64,000 nucleotides of DNA from Armatimonadota bacterium (lineage in GTDB: Bacteria; Sysuimicrobiota; Sysuimicrobiia; Sysuimicrobiales; Humicultoraceae): contig JAVHMA010000018.1 of NCBI GenBank assembly GCA_031081715.1, forward strand, positions 1 to 64,000, read 5' to 3'. The notes beneath the pieces are model-generated. The model was not told the origin of the DNA and ran no database searches. It saw nothing but the letters and a program-made list of their open reading frames with translations. The position numbers and the translations under genes are program-made. Shown here piece after piece: positions 8,793 to 16,732 of this stretch; within the stretch, counting starts at the first letter, position 1, and each line of letters starts with the position of its first letter.

Positions 8793-9765
8793 GCGGCCGA
8801 CGCTGGTGATCGGGGAGGAGGACTATCTCGCCGACCAGATCGTCGCACGGCTCGTCGGCGAGCGGCTCAGCCCGGACGAGCAGCGCATGAACCTGGACGT
8901 CCTTGACGCCACCATGCCCGTCGGGGAGCTGCTGACCCGGCTGGACACCGCGCCGTTCTTCGGCCCCCAGCGGGTGGTGGTGGTGCGCCGGGTGGAGGCG
9001 ATGCGGGAGTCCGACCAGGAGGCGCTCGTCCGCCACCTGGAGCGCGGGGACAGCCCGACGGCGGCCATCTTCGTCGCGCGCGAGCTCGACCGGCGCCGGC
9101 GCCTCTTCCTCACGTTCAAGAAGCTGGCGACGATCGTCGAGGCGCGACCGATCGCCGCCCGGGACCTGCCGCGGTGGGTGGCCGACCGGTTCGCGGCCGC
9201 GGGCAAGCCGGCAGCCCCCGGCGCCGCGGACGCGCTCGTCACGCTGGCGGGCGGCGGCCTGCGCGACCTGGCGCACGAGGTGGACAAGATCGTGGCCTAC
9301 GTCGGCGATCGGCCGCAGGTGCGCCGCCAGGACGTCGAGGCGGTGGCGACGCGCATCGGCGAGGCTTCGATCTTCACGCTCACCGACGCGCTCGGCGGCC
9401 GCGACGCGCGCGGGGCCGTGCGCGCGCTGCACGACATCCTGGCCACCCACGAGCCGCTTCAGGTGCTGTTCATGGTGGCGCGCCAGTTCCGGCTCATCCT
9501 GCGCGCCCATACGCTCGCGGGCCGCGGCGAAGTACGCAACCTGCCCGAGCGCATGGGCCTGCACCCGTACGTGGCCCGCAAGGTTGCCGATCAGGCGAAG
9601 GGCTATCGGGCCGGGCAGTTCCCGGGGATCTTCGCCGAACTCGAGGCCGCGGACCGGGCGATCAAGACCGGCTCGCCGCCGCGGCTGGTGCTGGAGGCGC
9701 TCTTCGTCCGGCTGTGTGAATCCGACCGCGCGGGCGTGCGCCGGCCGCTGGGCGCCCGGTCCTAG
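8785..9765 (+). CDS. holA: DNA polymerase III subunit delta
   Basis: 326 residues. Begins TLVIGEEDYLADQIVARLV, typical of the delta subunit that opens the beta clamp within the clamp-loader complex. The AAA-like domain lacks a real Walker A, as expected for delta. The C-terminal collar region contains LFMVARQFRLILRAH. The ATG at 8785 is preceded by GGGGAG; the open frame upstream belongs to another reading of the DUF3006 gene. The gene ends in CTAG, where its TAG overlaps the stop of rpsT on the other strand. The comEC-holA-rpsT order is a widely conserved neighbourhood. Confidence 0.9.
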   Translation: MAERPTLVIGEEDYLADQIVARLVGERLSPDEQRMNLDVLDATMPVGELLTRLDTAPFFGPQRVVVVRRVEAMRESDQEALVRHLERGDSPTAAIFVARELDRRRRLFLTFKKLATIVEARPIAARDLPRWVADRFAAAGKPAAPGAADALVTLAGGGLRDLAHEVDKIVAYVGDRPQVRRQDVEAVATRIGEASIFTLTDALGGRDARGAVRALHDILATHEPLQVLFMVARQFRLILRAHTLAGRGEVRNLPERMGLHPYVARKVADQAKGYRAGQFPGIFAELEAADRAIKTGSPPRLVLEALFVRLCESDRAGVRRPLGARS

Positions 9766-10004
9766 CCCTGCGTGGACGCCAGGCGACGCATCAGGCGCGC
9801 CTTCTTCCGGGCCGCGGCGTTGGGGTGGATGATACCCCGGGCGGCTGCCTTGTCCAGCGCCTGCTGGGCCGCGCCGAGGGTGCCTGGATCGGTCGCGGCG
9901 GCGCGCACGAGCGTCTTGATCCGCGACCTGACCGCGGTGTTGGCCTGGCGACGCCGGGCCGCCTTCCGAAGGTGCTTGAGCCCTGACTTGATTCGCTTCG
10001 CCAC
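9762..10004 (-). CDS. rpsT: 30S ribosomal protein S20
   Basis: 80 residues, very basic: AKRIKSGLKHLRKAARRRQANTA-type N-terminus and the C-terminal IIHPNAAARKKARLMRR are diagnostic for S20, which binds 16S rRNA early in 30S assembly. The start is a GTG at 10002-10004 with GGAGGA seven bases upstream on the minus strand; the longer open frame beyond it is a shadow of murJ. Monocistronic, convergent with holA, with its own promoter. Confidence 0.93.
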   Translation of the reverse strand: MAKRIKSGLKHLRKAARRRQANTAVRSRIKTLVRAAATDPGTLGAAQQALDKAAARGIIHPNAAARKKARLMRRLASTQG

Positions 10005-10050
10005 CGGCGTTCCTCCGGCCGCCGCGCAAGGACGGCGGCGATCCCGCGCG

Positions 10051-10079
10051 ATTCTAGCACGGGCTCTCGAGGGCGACAA
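10051..10079 (-). promoter_or_regulatory. rpsT promoter
   Basis: Read on the minus strand: TTGTCG (10079-10074), a 17-base spacer, TAGAAT (10056-10051). It predicts a start near 10044 and a leader of about 40 bases to the GTG at 10004. Confidence 0.65.
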
Positions 10080-10100
10080 GGCGCCGCGGGGCCGGGTCAC

Positions 10101-11690
10101 GTGAACGCCGGCGAGGCGTCTGCGGCGCTTCCCGGCCGGCTGGCACGCGCGGCGTCGTTCGTGGCCGCGGCTACGGTCGCCAGCCGCGCCATGGGGCTGC
10201 TGCGCGAGGTGGTCGTGGCCGCGCTCTTCGGCGCCTCGGACGCGCGCGCGGCCTACGTCATCGGTTACTACGTGCCGTTCTTCGTGCAGCGCCTGCTGCT
10301 GGGCGGGACGCTCAGCATCGTGCTCATCCCGACGCTCGCCGATGTGCTCGCCCGCGGCGATCGGGACGAACTCCGCGGGCTGACCGCGCAGCTGTTCAGC
10401 GCCGTGGTTGCGATCGGCGTGGCGATGGTACTCGCCGGCCAGCTCGTGGCGCCGCTGCTCGTGCCGCTCGCCGCGCCGGGGTTCGCGGCCGACCCGGCAC
10501 AACTTGCCCTGGCGGTGCACCTGACGCGCCTCAACTTCTACTCGATGTTCTTCCTGGCCCTGGGCATTTTCGCCACCGCCTACCTGCAGGCGCAGCGGCG
10601 CTTCGCGCCGCCGGCGGTCGCCCCCCTGGTGTTCAACGCGGTGACGATCGGGCTGACGGTCTGGCTGGGGCCGCGCATGGGCATCGTCGGGCTGGCCGTG
10701 GCCTGGATCGCCGGCACCGCCGCGCAGTTCCTCGTGCAGGCGCCGGCGATGGCGGCCGTCGGGTTCCGCTACGGGCTGACCGCGCGCTGGTCGCACCCGG
10801 CCGTGCGGACTGTGGCCCGGCTCGCGGTGCCGGCGATGCTCGGACTGGCGATCATCGAGATCAACGCCTACGTGGGCCGATTCTTCGCGTCGCTGCTACC
10901 CGCCTCGGCCGGGGTGAACGCGGTCGCGGTCCTGGACTACGCCTACTCGATCGCGCAGGCACCGGTCGGCATTCTCGCGATCTCGGTGGCCACGGTGCTG
11001 TTCCCGGGTATGAGCCGGCTCGCCGCCTCGGGGCAGCGCGAGGCGCTGGGCCGTACGACTGCGCTTGGGTTGCGCAGCGTGCTGTTCCTGATGCTGCCCG
11101 TCTCCGCGGGACTGGTCGTCTTCGCGCGGCCGGTCGTGCGATTGCTGTTCGAGCGCGGCCAGTTCGGACCTGCCGCCACGGAGGCGGTGGCTGCGACGCT
11201 CGCCGCCTACGCCGCGGGCCTGGTGCCCATGGCCGCCTACTACGTCGTGACGCGCGCGTACTACGCCCTGCACGACATGCGCACGCCGGTCCGCACGGGC
11301 GCCGGCATGGTCGCGCTGAACGCGGCGCTGGCCTATGGCTTCATGCAGGTCTGGGGGGCGACGGGCATCGCCCTCGCCGCCGCCGCGGTCAGCGCGACCA
11401 ACGTCGGGCTGCTGTTGCTTCTCTTGCGGAGGAGGGTGGACGCGCTCGGCGCGCGCGAGCTGCTGACATCGCTCGCGCGGCTCGCCGTGGCCGCGGCGAG
11501 CGCGCTGGCCATCTGGTGGGGGATCATGCCGATCCTGACCGCCGCGCTGGAGCCGTGGCGGTTCGCGTGGGCCGCCGCCCTGGCCGTCGGCGCGGCGGCC
11601 GCGGCCGCGGCCTACCTGGGCCTCTGCCTGGTGCTGCGCGTGGAGGAGGCGCGGCTCCTCGCCGGTGCCCTGCTGAGGCGGGCTGGATAG
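10101..11690 (+). CDS. murJ: lipid II flippase MurJ (MviN family)
   Basis: 529 residues, hydrophobic throughout, with about 14 predicted membrane helices. The N-terminus contains ATVASRAMGLLREVVVAALFG, the conserved MurJ first helix, and later FFVQRLLLGGTLS and LNFYSMFFLALG. MurJ moves the peptidoglycan precursor lipid II across the cytoplasmic membrane. The GTG start gives the expected N-terminus. The TAG stop shares one base with the GTG of the MFS gene, so the two are cotranscribed. Confidence 0.9.
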   Translation: MNAGEASAALPGRLARAASFVAAATVASRAMGLLREVVVAALFGASDARAAYVIGYYVPFFVQRLLLGGTLSIVLIPTLADVLARGDRDELRGLTAQLFSAVVAIGVAMVLAGQLVAPLLVPLAAPGFAADPAQLALAVHLTRLNFYSMFFLALGIFATAYLQAQRRFAPPAVAPLVFNAVTIGLTVWLGPRMGIVGLAVAWIAGTAAQFLVQAPAMAAVGFRYGLTARWSHPAVRTVARLAVPAMLGLAIIEINAYVGRFFASLLPASAGVNAVAVLDYAYSIAQAPVGILAISVATVLFPGMSRLAASGQREALGRTTALGLRSVLFLMLPVSAGLVVFARPVVRLLFERGQFGPAATEAVAATLAAYAAGLVPMAAYYVVTRAYYALHDMRTPVRTGAGMVALNAALAYGFMQVWGATGIALAAAAVSATNVGLLLLLLRRRVDALGARELLTSLARLAVAAASALAIWWGIMPILTAALEPWRFAWAAALAVGAAAAAAAYLGLCLVLRVEEARLLAGALLRRAG

Positions 11691-12859
11691 TGCAGCCCGG
11701 CGCGCGCCCACGGGGCTGGCCCCCGCCGGCGCTGCCCGACCTGATCATGCTGGCTTTCACGGTCGCCACGCAGGCGCTGGCGCCGTTCGTACCGCTGTAC
11801 GCCAGGCAGCTCGGCTTCGATGCCCGGCAGATCGGCGCGCTCCTCAGCCTCCCCGGCCTGGCCGCGATGGCGGCGAGCCTGCTGGCGGGTGTGTGGCTGG
11901 CGCGCGCCGGCGCCCGGTCGGTGCTCGTGGGCGCCTCGGTCGTCTCCGCGGCCGCGCTGCTGGCGGTCTGGGCGTTCCCCTCGGCCGTGGTGCTGGTGCT
12001 GGTCATGCCGGCCTTCTGGGCCGGGCACCCCCTCGCGGCCGTGGCCTGCCAGCTCACGGTCGTCGCCGGCGCGTCGGGCCCGGCGCGGGACCGCGCGGTG
12101 GGTATGCACGCGTTCTACTCGGCGCTGGGGGTGTCGGTCGGGCCGCTGCTCGGTGCCGCCGCGATCCGTGCCGGCGGCGGGCTCGGCGCGGTGTTCCTGG
12201 CTGCGGCGGCGGTCAGCGCCGTGGCGGCGATTGCGGCCCTGCGTGCGCCCGCGGTGGGGAGGCTGGACGTCACCCCGGGCATCTCGATGCTGCGGGGCCT
12301 GGGCAACGTGCCGCCCGCCGCCCGACTCGGCTTGGTGCTGGTGGCGCTCGGGGAGTTCTGCTGGGTCTCGTGGATGACGTTCTACCCGCTGGCCCTGCGC
12401 GCCGCCGGGCTCTCGGTCGGGGTGATCGGTGTCGTCTTCGGGTTGCACGGGCTGGCGCAGTCCGCGTTGCGGCCCGCGATGGGCTGGATTGTCGCCCGAA
12501 TGGGCCGGCCACGCGCGCTGGCCGCGTCCTGGGCGCTGGGGGCCGTGGGGCTGTGGCTCGCCCTCGTCCCGGGAACGCCGCTGGCCGCCGTGACCGCGGC
12601 GGTCGTGCTGGGGGTCGGGTTTGGGCTCGTCTTCCCGATCACGATCGTCTTGGTCTCCCTCGACGCCGAGCCGCACGCGATCGGCCGGTTGCTGGCGGCG
12701 CGCTTCTTCGTCATGATGGCCGGCGGAATGGCTGGCCCGGCGGTGGTCGGCCTCGCCGCCGGGGTCAGCCTGCCGGTGGGGCTGGCGCTGCCGGCTGTGG
12801 TCGCCACGGCGGGGGGCCTCTACGTCGCGGTGCGCGCGCGGGGGAGGGGGTTTCCTTGA
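11690..12859 (+). CDS. major facilitator superfamily transporter
   Basis: 389 residues with about 12 hydrophobic segments. The first helix pair contains LAPFVPLYARQLGFDARQIG, typical of MFS drug or sugar efflux proteins. The GTG at 11690 overlaps the murJ stop by one base; the longer open frame upstream lies within murJ. Substrate cannot be told; position next to murJ is not enough to claim an envelope role. Its TGA stop lies inside the -35 hexamer of the hrcA promoter. Confidence 0.82.
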   Translation: MQPGARPRGWPPPALPDLIMLAFTVATQALAPFVPLYARQLGFDARQIGALLSLPGLAAMAASLLAGVWLARAGARSVLVGASVVSAAALLAVWAFPSAVVLVLVMPAFWAGHPLAAVACQLTVVAGASGPARDRAVGMHAFYSALGVSVGPLLGAAAIRAGGGLGAVFLAAAAVSAVAAIAALRAPAVGRLDVTPGISMLRGLGNVPPAARLGLVLVALGEFCWVSWMTFYPLALRAAGLSVGVIGVVFGLHGLAQSALRPAMGWIVARMGRPRALAASWALGAVGLWLALVPGTPLAAVTAAVVLGVGFGLVFPITIVLVSLDAEPHAIGRLLAARFFVMMAGGMAGPAVVGLAAGVSLPVGLALPAVVATAGGLYVAVRARGRGFP

Positions 12860-12885
12860 CACTCAAAAACGGCGGGTGGTACGCT
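12856..12885 (+). promoter_or_regulatory. heat-shock operon promoter
   Basis: TTGACA (12856-12861), 18-base spacer, TACGCT (12880-12885). The -35 contains the stop codon of the preceding MFS gene. The CIRCE operator begins 12 bases downstream, at the expected start of transcription. Confidence 0.65.
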
Positions 12886-12897
12886 GGGTCAGGTGTT

Positions 12898-12924
12898 TTA
12901 GCACTCTCCGGGCAGGAGTGCCAA
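12898..12924 (+). promoter_or_regulatory. CIRCE operator (HrcA binding site)
   Basis: TTAGCACTC, nine bases, GAGTGCCAA: the classic inverted repeat with one mismatch in the right arm. HrcA binds it as a repressor and releases it on heat stress. It lies between promoter and hrcA, so the operon is autoregulated. Confidence 0.93.
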
Positions 12925-12937
12925 CGGGGAGGCGGCC

Positions 12938-13969
12938 GTGGTCGAACTCGATCAGCGCAAGCGGGTGGTGCTGCGGGCTGTCGTCGAGGCCTATGTCCGC
13001 TCGGCCGAGCCCGTCGGCAGCGAGCACCCGGCTCTGCTGGAAGAGCTGCGCGTCAGCCCGGCGACCATTCGTGGCGTGCTCGCCGCCCTGGAGGAGATCG
13101 GCCTGCTCACCCACCCCCACACGTCCGCCGGCCGCGTGCCCACCGACCAGGGATACCGTGCCTACGTGGACATGGTGGTCGAGGGTGAGCGTCTCACCCC
13201 GGCCGAGCGCAGCGCGGTCCGGCGCCGGCTGGGCGCCGGCGGCGAGGAACCCGAGAGCCTGACGGATCAGGCGGCGCGCGTGCTCGCGTCGATCACGCAG
13301 TACGCTTCGGTGGTGGCGAGCCCGACGCTCGGTGCGCAGACCTTCGCGTCGCTCCATCTCTTGCCGCTGGGCGAGCGCCGGGCGCTGGCGGTCATCGTGA
13401 CCGACGCCGGCACGCTCCAGGGTCGGGCCATCGAGCTGCCCGACGGCGTGGCCGCGGATGACCTGGAGCGGCTGTCGCACGCGGTGACGCGGCGGCTGCA
13501 GGGTTTGCGGGTGGCCGACCTGACGCGCGACCGGCTCGAGCAGGTCACCGGTGAGGTGTCGCGACACCAGCACGTGTTGGAGGCGCTGAAGGCGTGGCTG
13601 ACGCGCGACCTGACGCGCGAGGGCCGCGCGCGGCTCCGCGTCGAAGGGACGCGGCACCTGCTCCGCGAGCCCGAGTTCCGCCAGCCCGAGGCCGCCACGT
13701 CGGTGCTCGAGGCGCTCGAAGAGCACACGGTGCTCGCGCAGACGCTCGCCGCGGCGCCGGAGGCGGGGGTGCTGATCTCGATCGGGTCGGAGAACCAGGC
13801 GGCGGAGCTGCGCGCGTGCAGCCTGGTCGCGGCGAGCTACCGGGTCGGTGGCCGTCCGGGCGGCGTGGTCGCGCTGGTGGGGCCCACGCGCATGCGCTAC
13901 CGCCGCGCCGCCTCCGCGGTCCGCTACGTGGCCGACCGACTGAGCGAGGCCCTGGGGAATCCCGCGTGA
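12938..13969 (+). CDS. hrcA: heat-inducible transcription repressor HrcA
   Basis: 343 residues. Winged-helix N-terminus (about 1-75, with RVSPATIRGVLAALEEIGLL followed by HTSAGRVPTDQGYR, the HrcA signature), then the GAF-like inserted dimerisation domain. It starts with GTG after GGGGAGG. It sits directly behind a CIRCE element and ahead of dnaJ. Known role: represses chaperone genes, with activity set by chaperonin availability. Confidence 0.95.
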   Translation: MVELDQRKRVVLRAVVEAYVRSAEPVGSEHPALLEELRVSPATIRGVLAALEEIGLLTHPHTSAGRVPTDQGYRAYVDMVVEGERLTPAERSAVRRRLGAGGEEPESLTDQAARVLASITQYASVVASPTLGAQTFASLHLLPLGERRALAVIVTDAGTLQGRAIELPDGVAADDLERLSHAVTRRLQGLRVADLTRDRLEQVTGEVSRHQHVLEALKAWLTRDLTREGRARLRVEGTRHLLREPEFRQPEAATSVLEALEEHTVLAQTLAAAPEAGVLISIGSENQAAELRACSLVAASYRVGGRPGGVVALVGPTRMRYRRAASAVRYVADRLSEALGNPA

Positions 13970-13996
13970 GGCCGCCGCGCGCGGCGGGCGGTGCCG

Positions 13997-15115
13997 ATGG
14001 CTACGCGTGATCTCTACGAGGTCCTCGGGGTGGACCGCCGGGCTACCCAGGAGGAGATCAAGCAGGCCTTCCGCCGCCTGGCCCGCGAGGCGCACCCCGA
14101 CGTGCGTCGCGACGATCCGCACGCGACCGAGCGGTTCAAAGAGATCAACGAGGCCTACCAGGTCCTCAGCGACCCCGCAAAGCGCAGCCAGTACGATCGG
14201 TTCGGCCGCGTGGGCGAGGTGCCGGCGCCTGGCGGGGTCTCGCCCTTCGACGACATCTTCGAGATGTTCTTCGGCGCGCGCGGGGGCACCCGCGGCGTGG
14301 ACCGCCAGGGGCCCGAGGCAGGCGCCGACTTGCGGTACGACCTCGAGGTCACGCTCGAGGACGTGGCGCGGGGGGCCGAGCGGAGGCTCAAGCTCACACG
14401 GCTGGAGACCTGCCCGACCTGCTTCGGCACCGGCGCCGAGCGCGGCTCGAGGCCCGAGACGTGTCCGACATGCGACGGGACCGGCGAGGCCCGGCATGTA
14501 CAGCGAACCGTCTTCGGCGTGATGACCCAGATCGGCCCGTGCCCGCGCTGCGGCGGGACCGGCGTCTACATCGCGCGGCCGTGCGACCGTTGTCGCGGCG
14601 CCGGACGCAGCGAGGTGCCGCGCGAGGTCACCGTGGCCATTCCGCCGGGCATCGAGGACGGCGCGCACCTGCGCCTGGCCGGTGAGGGCGAGGCCGGCGT
14701 GCGCGGCGGGCCGCGCGGCGACCTCTACGTGGTGGTGCACGTCGCCGCCCACCCGGTGTTCGCACGGCGCGGCCGCGACCTGTTCGCGGACATCGAGATT
14801 CCGATGACCCGGGCGGCGCTGGGCGGAGAGATCACGGTGCCCGGGCTCGACGGACCGCAGCAGGCGGTGGTGCCGCCCGGCACGCAGCCGGGCGACGTCA
14901 TCACCCTGCGCGGGCAGGGGCTGCCGGACGCGCGCGGCACGCGCGGCCACCTGCACCTGACCGCGCGCGTCGTCATCCCCCGGCGGCTCACCGCCGAGCA
15001 GCGCGCGCTGCTCGAGGCGTTCGAGGCCGGCGGCGGGGACCGCCGACCGCGGTCGGAGAAGCGAGGCGGCGGCCGCAAGCCGATCCTCCACAAGGTCAAG
15101 GACCTCCTTCAGTAG
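13997..15115 (+). CDS. dnaJ: chaperone DnaJ (Hsp40)
   Basis: 372 residues from the ATG at 13997 (a GTG six bases earlier is also possible). J domain with HPD at residues 33-35, a short linker with no long Gly/Phe run, the cysteine-rich domain (about 135-205) with four CxxCxGxG repeats (CPTCFGTG, CPTCDGTG, CPRCGGTG, CDRCRGAG), then two beta-sandwich client domains. Co-chaperone that stimulates DnaK. grpE and dnaK, which often lie between hrcA and dnaJ, are missing here. Confidence 0.95.
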   Translation: MATRDLYEVLGVDRRATQEEIKQAFRRLAREAHPDVRRDDPHATERFKEINEAYQVLSDPAKRSQYDRFGRVGEVPAPGGVSPFDDIFEMFFGARGGTRGVDRQGPEAGADLRYDLEVTLEDVARGAERRLKLTRLETCPTCFGTGAERGSRPETCPTCDGTGEARHVQRTVFGVMTQIGPCPRCGGTGVYIARPCDRCRGAGRSEVPREVTVAIPPGIEDGAHLRLAGEGEAGVRGGPRGDLYVVVHVAAHPVFARRGRDLFADIEIPMTRAALGGEITVPGLDGPQQAVVPPGTQPGDVITLRGQGLPDARGTRGHLHLTARVVIPRRLTAEQRALLEAFEAGGGDRRPRSEKRGGGRKPILHKVKDLLQ

Positions 15116-15122
15116 GTAGGCC

Positions 15123-15968
15123 GTGCGCTGGCTGGAGGTGTCGGTGACGGCGCCCGAGGACCAGGCCGAGGCCGCGGGCGCGGTGCTACTGCAGGCTGTC
15201 CCCGCCGGGCTGGTCGAGCGCCCGGCCCGGCGCGGTGCGACGACCCTCCAGGTGTACCTGCCGGCCGAGGGCGGCCGCAGGCCCCTTGGGGGCCTGCGCC
15301 GCGCGCTGCGCCGGGCCGCGCCCGCCGCGCGGGTCGCGGTGCGCGCGCGCGACGACGCCGCCTGGGCGCGCGGTTGGGTGGACCGCACGCGCCCCGTGAT
15401 CGCCGGGCGCGTCGTCGTGGCGCCGTCGTGGTGGCGCGGCCGCCTGCCGGCGCGCCGCGCGACGGTGCGCATCGACCCCGGGCTCGCCTTCGGCAGCGGC
15501 GAGCACGCCACGACGCGCCTGTGCCTCGACGCCGTGGGCCGCTACGTTACCGAGGGGGACGCCGTCATCGACGTCGGCACGGGCTCCGGTGTCCTGGCGA
15601 TCGCCTCGGCCCGGCTCGGCGCGCGCCGCGTCGTCGCCACCGACACCGATCCCGTCGCGGTGCGCGTCGCGCGGGCCAACGTCGCCGCCAACCGCGTGGC
15701 CCGCCGCGTGCGCGTGCGCGCGGCCGAGGGTCTCGCCGGCGTGCGTCTGCGCGCCGACCTGATCGTGGCGAACCTGACGGCGCCGGCGATCGCGGCCCTG
15801 GCGGCGGCCGCGGCGCGGCGGCTGGCGCCGCGGGGCCGGCTCGTCGTCAGCGGGTTTGGGGCTGCGGACGCCCCCGGCGTCGCACGCGCGTTGCGCGCGG
15901 GGGGCCTGCGCGTGCGCAGGATCGTGCGGCGGAGGGGCTGGTGCGCGATGCACGCGGCACGGGCGTGA
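15123..15968 (+). CDS. prmA: ribosomal protein L11 methyltransferase
   Basis: 281 residues. The S-adenosylmethionine site shows FGSGEHATT and DVGTGSGVLAIASARLGA, and the PrmA block IVANLTAPAIAALA is present. The N-terminal substrate domain is short and Arg/Ala-rich. GTG start seven bases after the dnaJ stop; the stop overlaps the GTG of rsmE (GTGA). The dnaJ-prmA-rsmE order is a known conserved cluster in Gram-positive-type genomes. Confidence 0.9.
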   Translation: MRWLEVSVTAPEDQAEAAGAVLLQAVPAGLVERPARRGATTLQVYLPAEGGRRPLGGLRRALRRAAPAARVAVRARDDAAWARGWVDRTRPVIAGRVVVAPSWWRGRLPARRATVRIDPGLAFGSGEHATTRLCLDAVGRYVTEGDAVIDVGTGSGVLAIASARLGARRVVATDTDPVAVRVARANVAANRVARRVRVRAAEGLAGVRLRADLIVANLTAPAIAALAAAAARRLAPRGRLVVSGFGAADAPGVARALRAGGLRVRRIVRRRGWCAMHAARA

Positions 15969-16690
15969 GCGCGCGGCGATTCTACGTCGCCCCGCCGGGC
16001 CTCGACGGCGAGAGCGTGACGTTCGGGCCGCGTGAGTCACGGCACATCGCCACGGTGCTGCGCCTGCGGCCCGGCACACGTCTGCGCGCGTTCGACGGCC
16101 GGCAGGAGGTCGAGGTTGAGGTCGTGGCGCTCGGCGAGGCGGTCACGGCGCGGGTGGTCGGGCCGCGCCTGCCCGCGGTGCGTGAGGTCGCGGTCACGCT
16201 GCTCCAGGGGCTGCCGCGCGGTCCGAAGATGGACCTCATCGTTCGTACGGCCACCGAGGTCGGCATCACCGCGATCTGGCCCGTCCTTACCGCGCGCTCG
16301 CTGCCGCCCCCGGGCGCGGCGCGCGTCGCCCGCTGGATGCGCGTCGCCCGGGAGGCGGCCCGGCAGTGCGGCCGCACGGACCCACCCGAGGTACGCCCGG
16401 CGCGACCGCTCGCGGAGGCGCTGGCCGATCTCGGCCCGGTGGACCTCTTCGTGGTCCCCTGGGAAGAGGAGCCCCGGCCGATCGGCGCGCTCATTGCCGG
16501 CACGACGTTCCAGGCCGCGGCCGTGCTGATCGGGCCCGAGGGCGGGCTGGCCGCCGCCGATGTCGCCGCCGCGCGCGCCGCGGGCGGGCAGACCGTCTCG
16601 CTGGGGCCCCGCCTGCTGCGCACCGAGACGGCGGGCGCGGTCTGCGCCGCCATCCTCCTCTATGAGCGGCTCCTGCGGCCCCGTTCCTAG
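15965..16690 (+). CDS. rsmE: 16S rRNA (uracil1498-N3)-methyltransferase
   Basis: 241 residues. N-terminal PUA-like part with ESRHIATVLRLRPG, C-terminal SPOUT knot with LIGPEGGLAAADV and LGPRLLRTETA, both diagnostic of RsmE. The GTG start overlaps prmA by four bases; the longer upstream frame is a shadow. Last gene of the CIRCE operon; the arginine promoter begins right after it. Confidence 0.93.
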   Translation: MSARRFYVAPPGLDGESVTFGPRESRHIATVLRLRPGTRLRAFDGRQEVEVEVVALGEAVTARVVGPRLPAVREVAVTLLQGLPRGPKMDLIVRTATEVGITAIWPVLTARSLPPPGAARVARWMRVAREAARQCGRTDPPEVRPARPLAEALADLGPVDLFVVPWEEEPRPIGALIAGTTFQAAAVLIGPEGGLAAADVAAARAAGGQTVSLGPRLLRTETAGAVCAAILLYERLLRPRS

Positions 16691-16694
16691 CCCG

Positions 16695-16732
16695 GTTGCA
16701 TTTCCATGCAATTAGATGTATGATTATTCTAT
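16695..16732 (+). promoter_or_regulatory. tandem ARG boxes (ArgR operator)
   Basis: Two 18-base palindromic sites in an AT-rich island. Box 1 (16695-16712) contains TTGCAT-TTCC-ATGCAA; box 2 (16715-16732) contains TGTAT-GATT-ATTCT. They are two bases apart, 20 bases centre to centre, close to the paired arrangement bound by ArgR hexamers in other bacteria. They cover both promoter hexamers and the argC start codon. The repressor gene argR is the last gene of the same operon. Confidence 0.78.
16696..16724 (+). promoter_or_regulatory. argC promoter, probably leaderless
   Basis: TTGCAT (16696-16701), 17-base spacer, TATGAT (16719-16724). The start of transcription expected about seven bases downstream coincides with the A of ATG at 16731. 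No ribosome binding site is visible. Confidence 0.7.
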
